Positions 34,473-44,096 are shown, counted from the first letter of the stretch. The stretch: 64,000 nucleotides of DNA from Aquibium sp. A9E412 (GCF_030398335.1 NZ_JAOAOP010000002.1:124001-188000); one strand, 5' to 3'. Notes: a model not told the origin generated them from the sequence alone. Program-made: numbers and translations.

Positions 34473-34778
34473 TCAATGCGTCCAGGGGACCTTGCGGTCG
34501 TAGCGGAAGTTCTCGGCATAGGAGATCTGCCGGCGCTTGGGCGGCTTGGCCTCCTCGAGACGGAAGGCGATGCCGTTGCGCCGGGCATAGGCGACCGCCT
34601 CCTCCTTCGTCTCGAAGGTGAGCCGCACCTGGCGCCGCATGTCGCGCGAGGAGGTGTAGCCCATCAGCGGATCGATGGTGCGCGGCGTCTCGGGCTCGAA
34701 CTCCAGCACCCAGTGCCCGGTCTTGGCGGAGCCCGACTGCATCGCCGTCCTCGACGGGCTGTAGATGCGCGCGGCCAT
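34473..34778 (-). CDS. Complex I accessory subunit, NDUFS4 (ETC_C1) family
   Basis: Protein of 101 residues matching the family of the 18-21 kDa NADH:ubiquinone oxidoreductase accessory subunit NDUFS4, found in alphaproteobacteria. It opens with ARIYSPSRTAMQSG and has the conserved WVLEFEP, a central FETKEEAVAYARRNG, and a basic C-terminal KRRQISYAENFRYDRKVPWTH. It binds at the N-module/Q-module junction of complex I and is encoded away from the nuo operon. GGAGG precedes ATG 34778, which excludes the longer in-frame start overlapping the tRNA-Pro side. Confidence 0.9.
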   Translation of the reverse strand: MAARIYSPSRTAMQSGSAKTGHWVLEFEPETPRTIDPLMGYTSSRDMRRQVRLTFETKEEAVAYARRNGIAFRLEEAKPPKRRQISYAENFRYDRKVPWTH

Positions 34779-34838
34779 GTCTCGTCCTCCTGGCTCGTTC
34801 GTCGGCCAACGGTGCCTTGCCTCGGTCCGCCGCACGGC

Positions 34839-34915
34839 TGGTCGGAGCGGCAGGATTCGAACCTGCGACCCCCTGATCCCAAATCAGGTGCGCTACCAGG
34901 CTGCGCTACGCTCCG
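34839..34915 (-). tRNA. tRNA-Pro (anticodon TGG)
   Basis: Seventy-seven nucleotides including encoded CCA. The acceptor CGGAGCG pairs with CGCTCCG; the anticodon stem CCTGA/TCAGG holds the loop TTTGGGA, giving TGG; the T arm is GCAGG-TTCGAAT-CCTGC. It lies between the NDUFS4-like gene and hdaA. Unlike tRNA-Arg, no duplicated fragment is found around it. Confidence 0.97.
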
Positions 34916-35006
34916 GCGCGGTCCGCGGACCGGCCCGTTGCGTAGAGTCTCGCACCGTTTTCCGCAAGCGGAAACTGCGGCACGCGGCCGCGCGTTCCCG
35001 CCGCCC

Positions 35007-35702
35007 TCAGCGGTCGTGGGCCGGCGCGTCCGCCTCCTGCGGACCGATCACCGCGGCCGCGAGCGCGCGGGTGATCGGCGCCTTGCGCTCCAGCGCGGCG
35101 CGGTCGAGCCGATCGACCACCGCGTTGGCGGCCGACAGCGAGCGCTCGATGCGGCGCACGAGATACTGCACGACGCGCGGCTCGACGGCGACCTGGCGGT
35201 CGGCGAACAGCTTGGTGATGACGGCGGCGAGCGTGGCCTCGTCGGGCGGGCCGATCTCCACCGCGGCGGCCGCGCGCAGCCGCGAGGCGAGGTCGGGCAG
35301 CGCCACGTCCCAGGCCGCCGGCAGCCGGCGGGCGGTCAGCATCAGGTGGTGGCCGGCGGCGCGCACGGCGTTGACGAGGTGGAACAGCCCCGCCTCGTCG
35401 CGGCCCGGCGCGTCGGCGTCGTCGATGCACACCGGGCCCAACGCCGCCGCGGCGATCGCCGCCGGGCCGATGTCGTGCGCGGCGAAGGCCGCCGCCCCCG
35501 AGCGGGCCCGCCAGATCGCCGCCAGATGCGACTTGCCGGCGCCCGGCGGGCCGGCCAGCACGGCGACCGGCGCCGGCCAGTCCGGCCAGGCCTCGATCAG
35601 CGCCACGGCCTCGCGGTTGGCGGCGCTGACGACGAGATCGTCGCGCGTGAAGCCGGCATGGTGATCGAGCGCCAGGGGAAGCTGGCGGGCGCGCGAGACC
35701 AT
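35007..35702 (-). CDS. hdaA: DnaA regulatory inactivator HdaA
   Basis: AAA+ protein of 231 residues related to the DnaA ATPase domain but lacking a DNA-binding domain IV. The N-terminal clamp-binding motif QLPLAL (residues 7-12) recruits the beta sliding clamp. Walker A is GPPGAGKSH near 52 and the Walker B-like CIDDAD near 93, with sensor 2 Arg in the C-terminal lid. It promotes ATP hydrolysis by DnaA after initiation, preventing over-replication. It is 3 bp downstream of the AI-2E-type permease gene; hda next to a PerM-like permease is a recurrent arrangement. Confidence 0.92.
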   Translation of the reverse strand: MVSRARQLPLALDHHAGFTRDDLVVSAANREAVALIEAWPDWPAPVAVLAGPPGAGKSHLAAIWRARSGAAAFAAHDIGPAAIAAAALGPVCIDDADAPGRDEAGLFHLVNAVRAAGHHLMLTARRLPAAWDVALPDLASRLRAAAAVEIGPPDEATLAAVITKLFADRQVAVEPRVVQYLVRRIERSLSAANAVVDRLDRAALERKAPITRALAAAVIGPQEADAPAHDR

Positions 35703-35705
35703 CGC

Positions 35706-36842
35706 CTAGTCCTCGTCCGGCGGCGGCTCGCCCTGGCCGGCATAGAGCGGCGAGGCGAGATAGCGCTCGATGGCGAAGCGCACCAGCACGCCGACGGCGG
35801 CGGCGGCCGGCACGGCGATCAACAGCCCGACGAAGCCGAACAGGAAGCCGAAGGCGAACAGCGCGAACATCAGCCACACCGGGTGCAGGCCGACGCTCTT
35901 GCCGACCAGGTTGGGCTGCAGGATGTTGCCCTCGATGAACTGGCCGCCGAAGAAGATCGCCGCCACCGCGGCCACCCAGTACCACTCCGGCCAGAACTGC
36001 ACGAGCGCGACGCCGACCGACAGGATCAGGCCGATCAGCGAGCCGACATAGGGGATGAAGCTGATGAGGCCGGCGAACAGGCCGATCAGCAGGCCGAAAT
36101 TGAGCCCGACCAGGGTCAGCCCGAGCGCGTAGATGGCGCCGAGGATGAGACAGACGGTGCCCTGGCCGCGCACGAAGCCGGCGACCGCCGTGTCGACCTC
36201 GCGCGCCAGCCGGCGCACCGTCTCGACGTTGTCGCGCGGCACCCAGCCGTCGACGCGGGCGATCATGCGGTCCCAGTCGAGCAGCATGTAGAAGGCGACG
36301 ACCGGGGTGACGACGAACAGGCTGACCAGGTTGACCAGCGCCACGCCGGAGCTCCACACCGACTGGAAGAGCGCCGCCAGGAAGGCCGTGCCCTCGGCGA
36401 GAAGCGTGCTCAGCCCGCCGCGCAGGTCGTCGGTGTCGACGCCGATCGTGTCGGTGAACCAGCCCGGATCGAACTGCATGGCGAGCGCCTGCAGGCGGGC
36501 GAGATAGTCCGGCAGGCGGCCGAGGAAGTCCTCGAGCTGGCCGGCCAGGACCGGGATGATGAGCATCAGCGCCAGCACGAAGACGATGACGAAGCCGACC
36601 AGGATGGTCACCGTGGCGGCGAGCCGCGACAGGCCCATCGCCTCGAGGCGGTCGGCGATCGGATCGAGGAAATAGGCCAGCACCAGCCCGGCCAGGAACG
36701 GCAGCAGGATGGAGCTGAACAGGTAGAGAAAGCCGGCGAACAGCGCCGCCGCGACCAGCCAGAACGCGATCTGGCGGCGCAGCCGGGCGGCGATGCGACC
36801 CTGCGCCCCCGCGTCACTCGCTTGGCGTGTCGCTCTCGACAT
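35706..36842 (-). CDS. AI-2E/PerM family transporter
   Basis: Membrane protein of 378 residues. Paired N-terminal helices (about 28-80) are followed by an extended amphipathic region (about 95-190). A C-terminal bundle carries the family signature [31 protein letters not shown] near 235-265 and further helices to about 350. Members export AI-2, Na+/Li+ or other small solutes; the substrate is not identifiable. Its start overlaps the end of the CDP-alcohol phosphatidyltransferase gene by 29 bp, and hdaA follows after 3 bp, so the three genes look like one operon. Confidence 0.9.
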   Translation of the reverse strand: MSRATRQASDAGAQGRIAARLRRQIAFWLVAAALFAGFLYLFSSILLPFLAGLVLAYFLDPIADRLEAMGLSRLAATVTILVGFVIVFVLALMLIIPVLAGQLEDFLGRLPDYLARLQALAMQFDPGWFTDTIGVDTDDLRGGLSTLLAEGTAFLAALFQSVWSSGVALVNLVSLFVVTPVVAFYMLLDWDRMIARVDGWVPRDNVETVRRLAREVDTAVAGFVRGQGTVCLILGAIYALGLTLVGLNFGLLIGLFAGLISFIPYVGSLIGLILSVGVALVQFWPEWYWVAAVAAIFFGGQFIEGNILQPNLVGKSVGLHPVWLMFALFAFGFLFGFVGLLIAVPAAAAVGVLVRFAIERYLASPLYAGQGEPPPDED

Positions 36843-37371
36843 AGCCGCCCATGTGCTTGATCCAGGCCATGAGATAGGCCGCCGCCGAAGCCGCGGTCAA
36901 GAGGCCGGACAGATAGACCAGCCCCGGCCGCAGCGGGCCGAGCGCCTGGTCGAAGGCGAGCTCGCCGAGGACGGCGGCGGCCAGCACGATCTGCACCAGC
37001 GTGTTGGCCTTGGACACGAAGATCGGCTTCATCGCCATCGGGTGGCCGAGCATGTAGGCCATGACGACGCCGCCGACGATCAGCGCGTCGCGCGACACCG
37101 CGGCGACGACCAGCCACAGCGGCAGCTCGCCCATGTAGCCGAGCACGACGAAGACGCACACCAGAAGCAGCTTGTCGGCGACGGGATCGAGATAGGCGCC
37201 GAGCTCGGAGCGCTGGTCGAACTGGCGCGCGATGAAGCCGTCGACGCCGTCGGAGATGCCGGCGACGAGAAAGCCGACGAAGGCCCAGCCGACATGCTCG
37301 GTGAGCAGCGCGAAGACGACCGCCGGCACAAGGAAAAAGCGCCCGAGCGTGATCAGGTTGGCAACCGTCAC
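36814..37371 (-). CDS. CDP-alcohol phosphatidyltransferase family protein
   Basis: Membrane enzyme of about 185 residues. The complete motif is present near residues 41-68: D-GV-DG-FI-AR, eight residues, G-AYL-D-PVA-D. It therefore should displace CMP from a CDP-linked lipid. A second such enzyme at 49587 is a better match to PgsA; this one may make another phospholipid (cardiolipin, PI-like) or be a paralogue. GTG 37371 is preferred over ATG 37416 because GGAGG lies 9 bp upstream of the GTG and none precedes the ATG. It is divergent from purM with about 200 bp between. Confidence 0.85.
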   Translation of the reverse strand: MTVANLITLGRFFLVPAVVFALLTEHVGWAFVGFLVAGISDGVDGFIARQFDQRSELGAYLDPVADKLLLVCVFVVLGYMGELPLWLVVAAVSRDALIVGGVVMAYMLGHPMAMKPIFVSKANTLVQIVLAAAVLGELAFDQALGPLRPGLVYLSGLLTAASAAAYLMAWIKHMGGYVESDTPSE

Positions 37372-37572
37372 GGCCCATCCCTCCAGCCACCGCCCGCGCG
37401 CCGCCGATGCGGGCATGCGGGCGCCGGCTGTTACATGGCCGGCGGCGGGCGCACGTTCAAGATGCCAGCGCGCCGCGCGGCGACCGGCCAGCCGCCGCGC
37501 GCGGCCGCTTGCGGCGCCGCGCGCTTCGTGCCAAGGAGCCAGCGACAGCCCCAGCCGACGGACCCGCCGCCC

Positions 37573-38637
37573 ATGCCCGAGCGCAAGCACGGCCTGACCT
37601 ACGCCGACTCCGGCGTCGACATCGACGCCGGCAACGCGCTCGTCGAGCGCATCAAGCCCGCCGTGCGCGCGACCCGCCGGCCCGGCGCCGACGGCGAGAT
37701 CGGCGGCTTCGGCGGCCTGTTCGACCTCAAGGCGGCCGGTTTCGCCGATCCGGTGCTGGTCGCCGCCAACGACGGCGTCGGCACCAAGCTCAAGGTGGCG
37801 ATCGAGGCCGGCCGGCACGACACCGTCGGCATCGACCTGGTGGCGATGTGCGTCAACGACCTCGTGGTGCAGGGGGCGGAGCCGCTGTTCTTCCTCGACT
37901 ATCTGGCGACCGGCCGGCTCGACACCGAGCAGGCGGCGGCGGTGATCGGCGGCATCGCCGAGGGTTGTCGGATGGCCGGCTGCGCGCTGATCGGCGGCGA
38001 GACGGCGGAGATGCCGGGGCTCTATGCGGGCGGCGACTACGACCTGGCGGGCTTCGCCGTCGGCGCGGCCGAGCGCGGCACGCTCTTGCCCAGCGACGAC
38101 GTGGCCGAGGGCGACGTGCTGCTCGGCCTCGCCTCGTCCGGCGTGCATTCGAACGGCTTCTCGCTGGTGCGCCGCATCGTCGCCGATGCCGGCCTCGGCT
38201 ACGACGATGCCGCCCCCTTCGCCGCCGGCGAGAGCCTCGGCGCCGCGCTGCTCGCGCCGACGCGCATCTATGTGCGCCCGGTGCTCGAGGCGATCCGCGG
38301 CACGCACGGCATCAAGGCGCTGGCGCACATCACCGGCGGCGGCTTTCCCGACAACCTACCGCGCGCGCTGCCCGCGGCGTTCGCCGCCGAGGTGGAGCTC
38401 GACGCGATCGCCGTTCCGCCGGTGTTCGGCTGGCTGGCCGAGGCGGGCGGCGTGGCGGAGGCGGAGATGCTGCGCACCTTCAACTGCGGCATCGGCATGG
38501 TGCTGGTGGTCGCCGCCGGCCAGGCCGCGCAGGTCGCCGCCGTGCTGCAGAAGGCCGGCGAGACCGTCACCACGCTCGGCCGGGTGGTGCCGCGCCGCGA
38601 TGCGGGCGTCGTTTCGCGCGGCCGGCTCGCCCTATGA
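37573..38637 (+). CDS. purM: Phosphoribosylformylglycinamidine cyclo-ligase (AIR synthetase)
   Basis: AIR synthetase of 354 residues, the fifth step of purine synthesis. N-terminal [13 protein letters not shown], the ATP/substrate segment [10 protein letters not shown] near 62, [19 protein letters not shown] near 90, GGETAEMPG near 142 and [13 protein letters not shown] near 256 are all family-typical. ATG 37573 fits the family; the open frame upstream is Arg/Pro-rich and lacks purM features. Its stop overlaps the purN start (ATGA), implying coupled translation. Confidence 0.96.
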   Translation: MPERKHGLTYADSGVDIDAGNALVERIKPAVRATRRPGADGEIGGFGGLFDLKAAGFADPVLVAANDGVGTKLKVAIEAGRHDTVGIDLVAMCVNDLVVQGAEPLFFLDYLATGRLDTEQAAAVIGGIAEGCRMAGCALIGGETAEMPGLYAGGDYDLAGFAVGAAERGTLLPSDDVAEGDVLLGLASSGVHSNGFSLVRRIVADAGLGYDDAAPFAAGESLGAALLAPTRIYVRPVLEAIRGTHGIKALAHITGGGFPDNLPRALPAAFAAEVELDAIAVPPVFGWLAEAGGVAEAEMLRTFNCGIGMVLVVAAGQAAQVAAVLQKAGETVTTLGRVVPRRDAGVVSRGRLAL

Positions 38638-39302
38638 GCCGCGCGCGGCGCAAGCGCGTCGCCGTGCTGATTTCGGGCCGCGGCTCGAACCTCGCGGCGC
38701 TGATCGCGGCGGCCATGGATCCCGCCTACCCGGCCGAGATCGCCACCGTTATCGCCAACCGCGCCGAGGCGCCCGGCCTCGCGGTGGCGCGCGACCACGG
38801 CCTCGCGACGGTCGCCCTGCCCGGCCGCGACTTCGCCGACCGCGCCGCGCACGAGCAGGCCGTCGAGGCCGCGCTCGCCGAGGCGCGCGCCGACATCGTC
38901 TGCCTGGCCGGCTACATGCGGCTTCTCGGCGCCGCCTTCGTCGAGCGCTGGCAGGGCCGCATGATCAACATCCACCCCTCGCTGCTGCCGCTCTTCGCCG
39001 GCCTCGACACGCACGCCCGGGCGCTCGCCGCCGGCGTGCGCGTGCATGGCTGCACGGTGCATTTCGTCACCGCCGAGATGGATGCCGGGCCGATCGTCGC
39101 GCAGGCCGCGGTGCCGGTCCTGGCCGGCGACGACGAGCCGGCGCTCGCCGCGCGGGTGCTCGCCGCCGAGCACCGGCTCTACCCGGCGGCGCTGCGGCTG
39201 GTCGCCGAGGGCAAGGTGCGCATGTCGGGCGCCAGGGCGGTGTTCTCAGGCCTTGCCGAGGACGACGCGACGGCGATGCTCGTGTCGCCGGGCGCCGGCT
39301 GA
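38634..39302 (+). CDS. purN: Phosphoribosylglycinamide formyltransferase
   Basis: GAR transformylase of 222 residues using 10-formyl-THF. The N-terminal phosphate loop [14 protein letters not shown] is near residue 11, catalytic Asn-His in [14 protein letters not shown] near 107-110, and the C-terminal catalytic Asp in [13 protein letters not shown] near 146. The length is close to E. coli PurN with a slightly longer C-terminus. Overlaps purM by 4 bp; the pair is probably one transcript ending in the repeat cluster that follows. Confidence 0.96.
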   Translation: MSRARRKRVAVLISGRGSNLAALIAAAMDPAYPAEIATVIANRAEAPGLAVARDHGLATVALPGRDFADRAAHEQAVEAALAEARADIVCLAGYMRLLGAAFVERWQGRMINIHPSLLPLFAGLDTHARALAAGVRVHGCTVHFVTAEMDAGPIVAQAAVPVLAGDDEPALAARVLAAEHRLYPAALRLVAEGKVRMSGARAVFSGLAEDDATAMLVSPGAG

Positions 39303-39329
39303 GCGCCCGAGGGACGCCCCGCTTCGGCA

Positions 39330-39730
39330 CTCCCCCTCTGCCCTGCCGGGCACCTCTCCCTCGAGGGGGAGATGGGGCTGGCGCTGCCGGGAAAGCGTCG
39401 CCGCTTCCCTCTCCCCGCCTGCGGGGAGAGGGCAGGGTGAGGGGCAGCGCCGCGGTGGCGGCGGCGCGCGGTTTTCTCAGGGATGGCGGCGCCCGTGCGG
39501 CGAACGTCCGCGCCGCCCCTCATCCGCCCCTTCGGGGCACCTTCTCCCCGCGTGCGGGGAGAAGGGACGGTTGGCGTGTCGCCCTCATGCCGGCGGGCGA
39601 CGACGCGTCGGCGAAGACGCGCGCTGCCTCACCCTCTCCCCGCCTGCGGGGTGTGCGCCGGCGCCGCCCCCCTCTGCCCTGCCGGGCATCTCCCCCGCCT
39701 TGAGGGGGAGATGGGCGGCAGCCCAGAGGG
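39330..39730. repeat. Cluster of palindromic intergenic repeats
   Basis: The gap between purN and the next gene (462 bp) holds at least five related units. Two begin with the shared string CCCCCTCTGCCCTGCCGGGC (about 39333 and 39668), each closing in a GGGGGAGATGGG arm. Three are built on CTCCCCGC-TGCGGGGAG hairpins: about 39409-39430, 39542-39566 and a truncated one near 39632-39651. They resemble the abundant palindromic intergenic elements of rhizobial genomes. No gene is seen here; ORFs crossing the region are artefacts. Confidence 0.75.
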
Positions 39731-39764
39731 GGCACGTGGCGCCGAGACGAAACCGGCCTGCCGC

Positions 39765-41870
39765 TCAGGCGGGGCGCAGCCACACGCGCGTGTCGTGGAA
39801 GGCGGCACCGCCGTAGGGCGCGATGGCGTCGGCGCCGACCAGCACGTTGATGCCCTCGCCGCGCTCGTGCGCGGCGTTCGGCCAGATGCCTTCGGCGACG
39901 ACGACGCCGGGCCGGCCGCCGCCCGACAGCCGGGCGTGCAGCACGACCGCGCCGCGCGCATTGCCGATCTCCACGCGGTCGCCCTCGGCGATGCCCAGCC
40001 GGGCCGCGTCGTCGGCGTGGAGGCGCAGCTCCGGGCGGCCCTCGCGGCGCGCCGAGCCGGGCGTCTCGGTGAAGGTCGAGTTGAGGAAGTTGCGCGCCGG
40101 CGAGGTGGCCAGCCGGAAGGGATGCGCCGCGTCGGCCTCCTCGATCAGCGCGACGTGGTCGGGAAAGGCCGGCAGCCCGTCATGCGGCCCGAGCGGGCCC
40201 ATCGAATCGGGCGGCCGGTTGGGCGCCGCGGTGCCGGTCCAGTCGGGCCGGAAGCGGAAGCGCCCGTCGGCGTGGCCGAAGCCGGTGAGAAAGTGCGCCG
40301 TCTCGAAGTCCGGCTGCAGGTCGGCCCAGCGCGCCGCGCACAGCTGGTCGAAGCCGCCGAGGCCGCGCTTTTCCAGCATGCCGTCGATCAGCGCGCGCGC
40401 GGTCTTGCCGAAGCCCGGCAGATGAGCGACGCCGAGCCGGCTGGCGAGCGCCTCGACGACGAACAGGTTGGGCCGCGCCTCGCCCGGCGGCTCGACCAGC
40501 TTGGGCCCCGGCAGAACGTGCTGGTGGCCGCCGCCGCGGTAGATGTCGTCGTGCTCGAGGAACATCGTCGCCGGCAGCACGACGTCGGCCAGTTCGGCCG
40601 TCTCGGTCATGAACTGCTCGTGCACGCACACGAACAGGTCGTCGCGCAGCAAGCCGCGCCGCACCAGGCGCTGCTCGGGCGCCACGTTGGCCGGGTTGGT
40701 GTTCTGGATCAGCATGGCGGCGACCGGCGGCCCGCCCCGCAGCGCGGCGGCATCGCCGGTCAGCACGCGGCCGATCTGCGACTGGTCGAGCCAGCGCACC
40801 GACGGATCGCGCAGCGCGTGGCCCTCGAGCTCCGACTTGTCGAGCCCGAAGATGCCGGAATTGGAGTGGAAGGCGCCGCCGCCCTCGTGCTGCCAGGCGC
40901 CGGTGACGGCGGCGATGGAGGCGGCGGCGTGCATGTTGGCGGCGCCGTTGCGGCCGCGCGTGAAGCCGTAGCCGAGCCGGAAATAGGTGCGCGGCGTGGT
41001 GCCGACGAGCCGGGCGAAGGCCTCGATCTCGGCCACCGGCAGGCCGGTGATGGCGGCCGCCCATTCGGGCGTGCGCGTCGCCAGATGCGCCTCGAGGCCG
41101 GCCGGGTCGTCGGTGTAGCGGGCGAGATAGGCGCGGTCGGCCAGGCCGTCGCGGAAGATGACGTGCATGACCGCGCAGGCGAGCGCGCCGTCGGTGCCCG
41201 GCCGCAGCATCAGCGCTGTGTCGGCCTGCTTCATGGTCGGGTTGTCGTAGACGTCGACGACGACGATCCGGGCGCCGCGCTCCTTGCGGGCGCGCACCGC
41301 ATGGGTCATCACGTTGACCTGGGTGACGACCGCGTTGGTGCCCCAGATCACCACGCAGTCCGCGCGCGCCATCTCGCGCGGGTCCGGCCCGCGCAGCGCG
41401 CCGGCGCCGGCGACGAAGCCGGTCCAGGCCGGGTTGGTGCAGATCGTGTCGAACTGGTTGGAATAGCGCTTGGCGTGGCGCAGCCGGTGGATGCTGTCGC
41501 GCTGCACCAGGCCCATGGTGCCGGCATACTGGTAGGGCCACACCGCCTCGCTGCCATGCCGCGCCTCGGCGGCGAGGAAGGCCTCGGCGACGCGGTCGAG
41601 CGCCGCCTCCCAGCTCGCCTCCTTCCAGGCGCCCGCCCCCTTGGCCCCGGAGCGCACCAGCGGCCTGAGCAGCCGGTCGGGATGGTGCAGCCGCTCGGCG
41701 TAACGCGCCACCTTGGCGCAGATCACCCCGGCGGTGTAGCTGTTGTCGCGCGCGCCGTGCAGCCGGCCGATGCGGCCGTCGGCGCCGATCTCGACGTCCA
41801 GCGCGCAGGTGGAGGGACAGTCATGCGGACAGGCCGAATGGCCGATGCGGAGGCGCGGATGGGTGTTCAT
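39765..41870 (-). CDS. Molybdopterin-dependent oxidoreductase (DMSO-reductase family)
   Basis: Catalytic subunit of 701 residues. An N-terminal [4Fe-4S] site CPHDCPSTC (residues 14-22) plus Cys51 in VICAKV, the bis-MGD domains (VVIWGTNAVVTQVN near 175, PATMFLEHDDIYRGGGHQHV near 440), and a C-terminal molydopterin-binding domain (RLHADDAARLGIAEGDRVEI near 610). Cys150 in DTICTNPAW is a candidate Mo ligand. No signal peptide or Tat motif is visible, so it is cytosolic. No electron-transfer or membrane subunit is nearby. Substrate unknown; BisC and thiosulfate-reductase-type proteins are relatives. Confidence 0.85.
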   Translation of the reverse strand: MNTHPRLRIGHSACPHDCPSTCALDVEIGADGRIGRLHGARDNSYTAGVICAKVARYAERLHHPDRLLRPLVRSGAKGAGAWKEASWEAALDRVAEAFLAAEARHGSEAVWPYQYAGTMGLVQRDSIHRLRHAKRYSNQFDTICTNPAWTGFVAGAGALRGPDPREMARADCVVIWGTNAVVTQVNVMTHAVRARKERGARIVVVDVYDNPTMKQADTALMLRPGTDGALACAVMHVIFRDGLADRAYLARYTDDPAGLEAHLATRTPEWAAAITGLPVAEIEAFARLVGTTPRTYFRLGYGFTRGRNGAANMHAAASIAAVTGAWQHEGGGAFHSNSGIFGLDKSELEGHALRDPSVRWLDQSQIGRVLTGDAAALRGGPPVAAMLIQNTNPANVAPEQRLVRRGLLRDDLFVCVHEQFMTETAELADVVLPATMFLEHDDIYRGGGHQHVLPGPKLVEPPGEARPNLFVVEALASRLGVAHLPGFGKTARALIDGMLEKRGLGGFDQLCAARWADLQPDFETAHFLTGFGHADGRFRFRPDWTGTAAPNRPPDSMGPLGPHDGLPAFPDHVALIEEADAAHPFRLATSPARNFLNSTFTETPGSARREGRPELRLHADDAARLGIAEGDRVEIGNARGAVVLHARLSGGGRPGVVVAEGIWPNAAHERGEGINVLVGADAIAPYGGAAFHDTRVWLRPA

Positions 41871-41962
41871 GACAGACAGGCTAGCGCGTTTGGCCCGCCG
41901 GCTACAGGGGGCAGGTTTCCGCCGCCGTTCGGCCAGCCGGGCGCGGCGCGCGCGGCGACGCG

Positions 41963-42823
41963 ATGAACTACCGTCACGCCTTCCACGCCGGCAACTTCGC
42001 CGACGTCGTCAAGCACGCGGTGATCGCGCGAATCGTCAGCTATCTGAAGCGCAAGGACAAGGCCTTCCGCGTCGTCGACACGCATGCCGGCGCCGGCCTC
42101 TACGACCTGTCGTCGCAGGCGGCCGAGCGCACCGGCGAATGGCGCGGCGGCATCGGCCGCCTGATGGCGGCCACGCCCGAGCCGGAAATCGCGAATCTTC
42201 TCAGGCCGTTGCTCGACGCGGTTGAGGCGGTGAATCCGGCAGGCGGGCTCGCCGCCTATCCCGGCTCGCCGGTGCTCGTGCGGCATCTGCTGCGGCGTCA
42301 GGACCGGCTGTCGGCCATCGAGCTGCACCCGCAGGACGTCGACGCGCTCAAGGCACGTTTCGCCGGCGACGTGCAGACGCGGGTCATCGCGCTCGACGGC
42401 TGGCTGGCGCTCAAGGCGCACTTGCCGCCGAAGGAGCGGCGCGGCCTGGTGCTGGTCGACCCGCCGTTCGAGGCGCCCGGCGAGTTCGACCGGCTGGTCG
42501 CCGGGCTGACGGCGGCGCACCGGCGCTGGCCGGGCGGCATCTACGCGCTGTGGTACCCGATCAAGGACCGCGCGGCGGTCGCCCGCTTCCGCCAATCGCT
42601 GGCGGCTGGCGGGATTCCGCGCATCCTCGACGTGGCGCTCACCATCCGCGCCGCCTCGCCCGAGCCGCGGCTCGACGGCAGCGGTCTGGTCGTCGTCAAT
42701 CCACCGCACGTGCTCAAGGACGAGCTCGCCCGTCTCCTGCCCTTCCTCGCCGCGACGCTGGCCGAGGCGCCGGGCGGCGGCTGGAGCCTCGAGACGCTGG
42801 CCGGCGAGGCCGGCAAGGCTTGA
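41963..42823 (+). CDS. rlmJ: 23S rRNA (adenine(2030)-N6)-methyltransferase
   Basis: RlmJ of 286 residues, methylating A2030 in the peptidyl-transferase region of 23S rRNA with SAM. The diagnostic N-terminus MNYRHAFHAGNFADVVKH is intact. SAM motif I lies in RVVDTHAGAGLYDL near 39, and the catalytic DPPF (motif IV) starts at residue 166. It is divergent from the molybdopterin enzyme (92-bp gap). Length and motifs agree with E. coli RlmJ (YhiR). Confidence 0.94.
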   Translation: MNYRHAFHAGNFADVVKHAVIARIVSYLKRKDKAFRVVDTHAGAGLYDLSSQAAERTGEWRGGIGRLMAATPEPEIANLLRPLLDAVEAVNPAGGLAAYPGSPVLVRHLLRRQDRLSAIELHPQDVDALKARFAGDVQTRVIALDGWLALKAHLPPKERRGLVLVDPPFEAPGEFDRLVAGLTAAHRRWPGGIYALWYPIKDRAAVARFRQSLAAGGIPRILDVALTIRAASPEPRLDGSGLVVVNPPHVLKDELARLLPFLAATLAEAPGGGWSLETLAGEAGKA

Positions 42824-42884
42824 CCCGGCCCGGCGGCTGGCGGAGAGTGCCCTCTCCGGCCTTCACGCAACGGGACATTCTATC

Positions 42885-43334
42885 ATGACGCGCTCGCTTC
42901 GCGCCGCCATCCTCGGCCTGACGGCCGCCGCCCTGTCGCTCGGCGCCGTGCCGCTGGCGCCGGCCTTCGCCGCCGACCTGCCGCAGCTTCGCGATGAGCC
43001 GGCGAGCGACTGCGCCGAGCCGCGCGTGCTCGGCCGCATCGAGCGCAACTTCCGCCACCAGGTCACGCACGTGCCGCATCTTCCCGATGTCGCGATCCTC
43101 GACTTCCGCGGCATCCACGAGCAGCGCGGCCGGCCCTACACCGCCGGCGTCTCGCCGGTGCCGCGGCTCTACTGCGGCGCCACGGTGCTTCTGTCGGACG
43201 GGCGCGAGCGGCCGATCTGGTACATGATCGAGTACGGCCTCGGCTTCGCCTCGCTCGGCAACAATGTCGAGTTCTGCGTGTCGGGCTTCGACCGCTGGAA
43301 CGTCTACAACGGCCATTGCCGGGTGCTGCGCTGA
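42885..43334 (+). CDS. Exported protein of unknown function
   Basis: Protein of 149 residues with a Sec signal peptide (about 1-29, ending APAFA). The mature part has four cysteines (near C43, C97, C129 and C146) that could form two disulfides. Aromatic-rich strands include GRERPIWYMIEYGLGFAS and the C-terminal WNVYNGHCRVLR. I cannot name the family, though proteins of this layout appear widespread in Hyphomicrobiales. It lies 61 bp after rlmJ and 29 bp before the RNase T2 gene on the same strand. Confidence 0.72.
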   Translation: MTRSLRAAILGLTAAALSLGAVPLAPAFAADLPQLRDEPASDCAEPRVLGRIERNFRHQVTHVPHLPDVAILDFRGIHEQRGRPYTAGVSPVPRLYCGATVLLSDGRERPIWYMIEYGLGFASLGNNVEFCVSGFDRWNVYNGHCRVLR

Positions 43335-43363
43335 CCGCCTGGCGCAGGCCGCAGGATGAGCGC

Positions 43364-44053
43364 ATGACCGGCCGCAAGCGCCAGAGCGCGCGGCACGCCG
43401 CGGCGGCCGGCCTGCGCGCGCTCGCCGCCGGCCTCTGGCTCGCCGCGCTGGCGGCCGCGCCGGCGGCCGCGCAGGACGCGGCGGGCGACTTCGACTTCTA
43501 CGTGCTGGCGCTGTCCTGGTCGCCGAGCTACTGCGCGGCGGAAGGCGCGCAGGCGAATCGCCAGCAGTGCGGCGCGCGCCCGGCGCACGGCTTCGTGGTG
43601 CACGGGCTGTGGCCGCAGCACGCGCGCGGCTATCCCGAATACTGCGCCAGCCGGGCGCCCGACCGGGTGCCCGAGCCGCTGGTGCGGCGCTATCTCGACC
43701 TGATGCCGTCGGCCGGGCTGATCGGCCACCAGTGGCGCAAGCACGGCACCTGCACCGGGCTGTCGCAGGAGGCCTATCTGGCGACCGTGCGCCAGGCGCG
43801 CGAGCGCGTCCGGCTGCCCGAGCACCTGGCGGCGGCCGACGATGCCCGGCTGGTCGACCCGGACGCCGTCGAGGCGGCGTTCCGCGACGCCAATCCCGGC
43901 CTGCCGGCCGCGGCGATCGCGGTGACCTGCGAGGGGCGGCTGCTGCGCGAGGTGCGCGTGTGCCTCGGCCGCGACCTGTCGTTCCGCGCCTGCCCCGAAA
44001 TCGACCGGCGCGCCTGCCGCCGCGACCGCGCGCTGATGCCGCCGCGCGACTGA
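43364..44053 (+). CDS. Secreted ribonuclease T2-family protein
   Basis: RNase T2 of 229 residues with a long signal peptide (about 1-43, ending AAAQ). Both active-site blocks are intact: HGLWPQ (CAS I, about 82) and HQWRKHGTC (CAS II, about 120) with its catalytic His and Glu-equivalent region, plus an even set of cysteines. It should degrade RNA in the periplasm or outside without base specificity, e.g. for phosphate and nucleotide scavenging. ATG 43364 is preceded by AGGATGAG; the upstream in-frame start would interrupt the signal peptide. Confidence 0.91.
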   Translation: MTGRKRQSARHAAAAGLRALAAGLWLAALAAAPAAAQDAAGDFDFYVLALSWSPSYCAAEGAQANRQQCGARPAHGFVVHGLWPQHARGYPEYCASRAPDRVPEPLVRRYLDLMPSAGLIGHQWRKHGTCTGLSQEAYLATVRQARERVRLPEHLAAADDARLVDPDAVEAAFRDANPGLPAAAIAVTCEGRLLREVRVCLGRDLSFRACPEIDRRACRRDRALMPPRD

Positions 44054-44096
44054 CGCGCGGCCCCCGCTTCCCGACACGCTCCAAGGAGACTTCCCG

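Noticed and set aside
37372-38328. N-terminal extension of the CDP-alcohol phosphatidyltransferase across purM
   Set aside because: Antisense to purM; GGAGG before GTG 37371 and the first membrane helix define the start.
39330-39730. CRISPR-like array in the purN downstream region
   Set aside because: The repeats are palindromic, of two types, unevenly spaced and without uniform spacers or cas genes.
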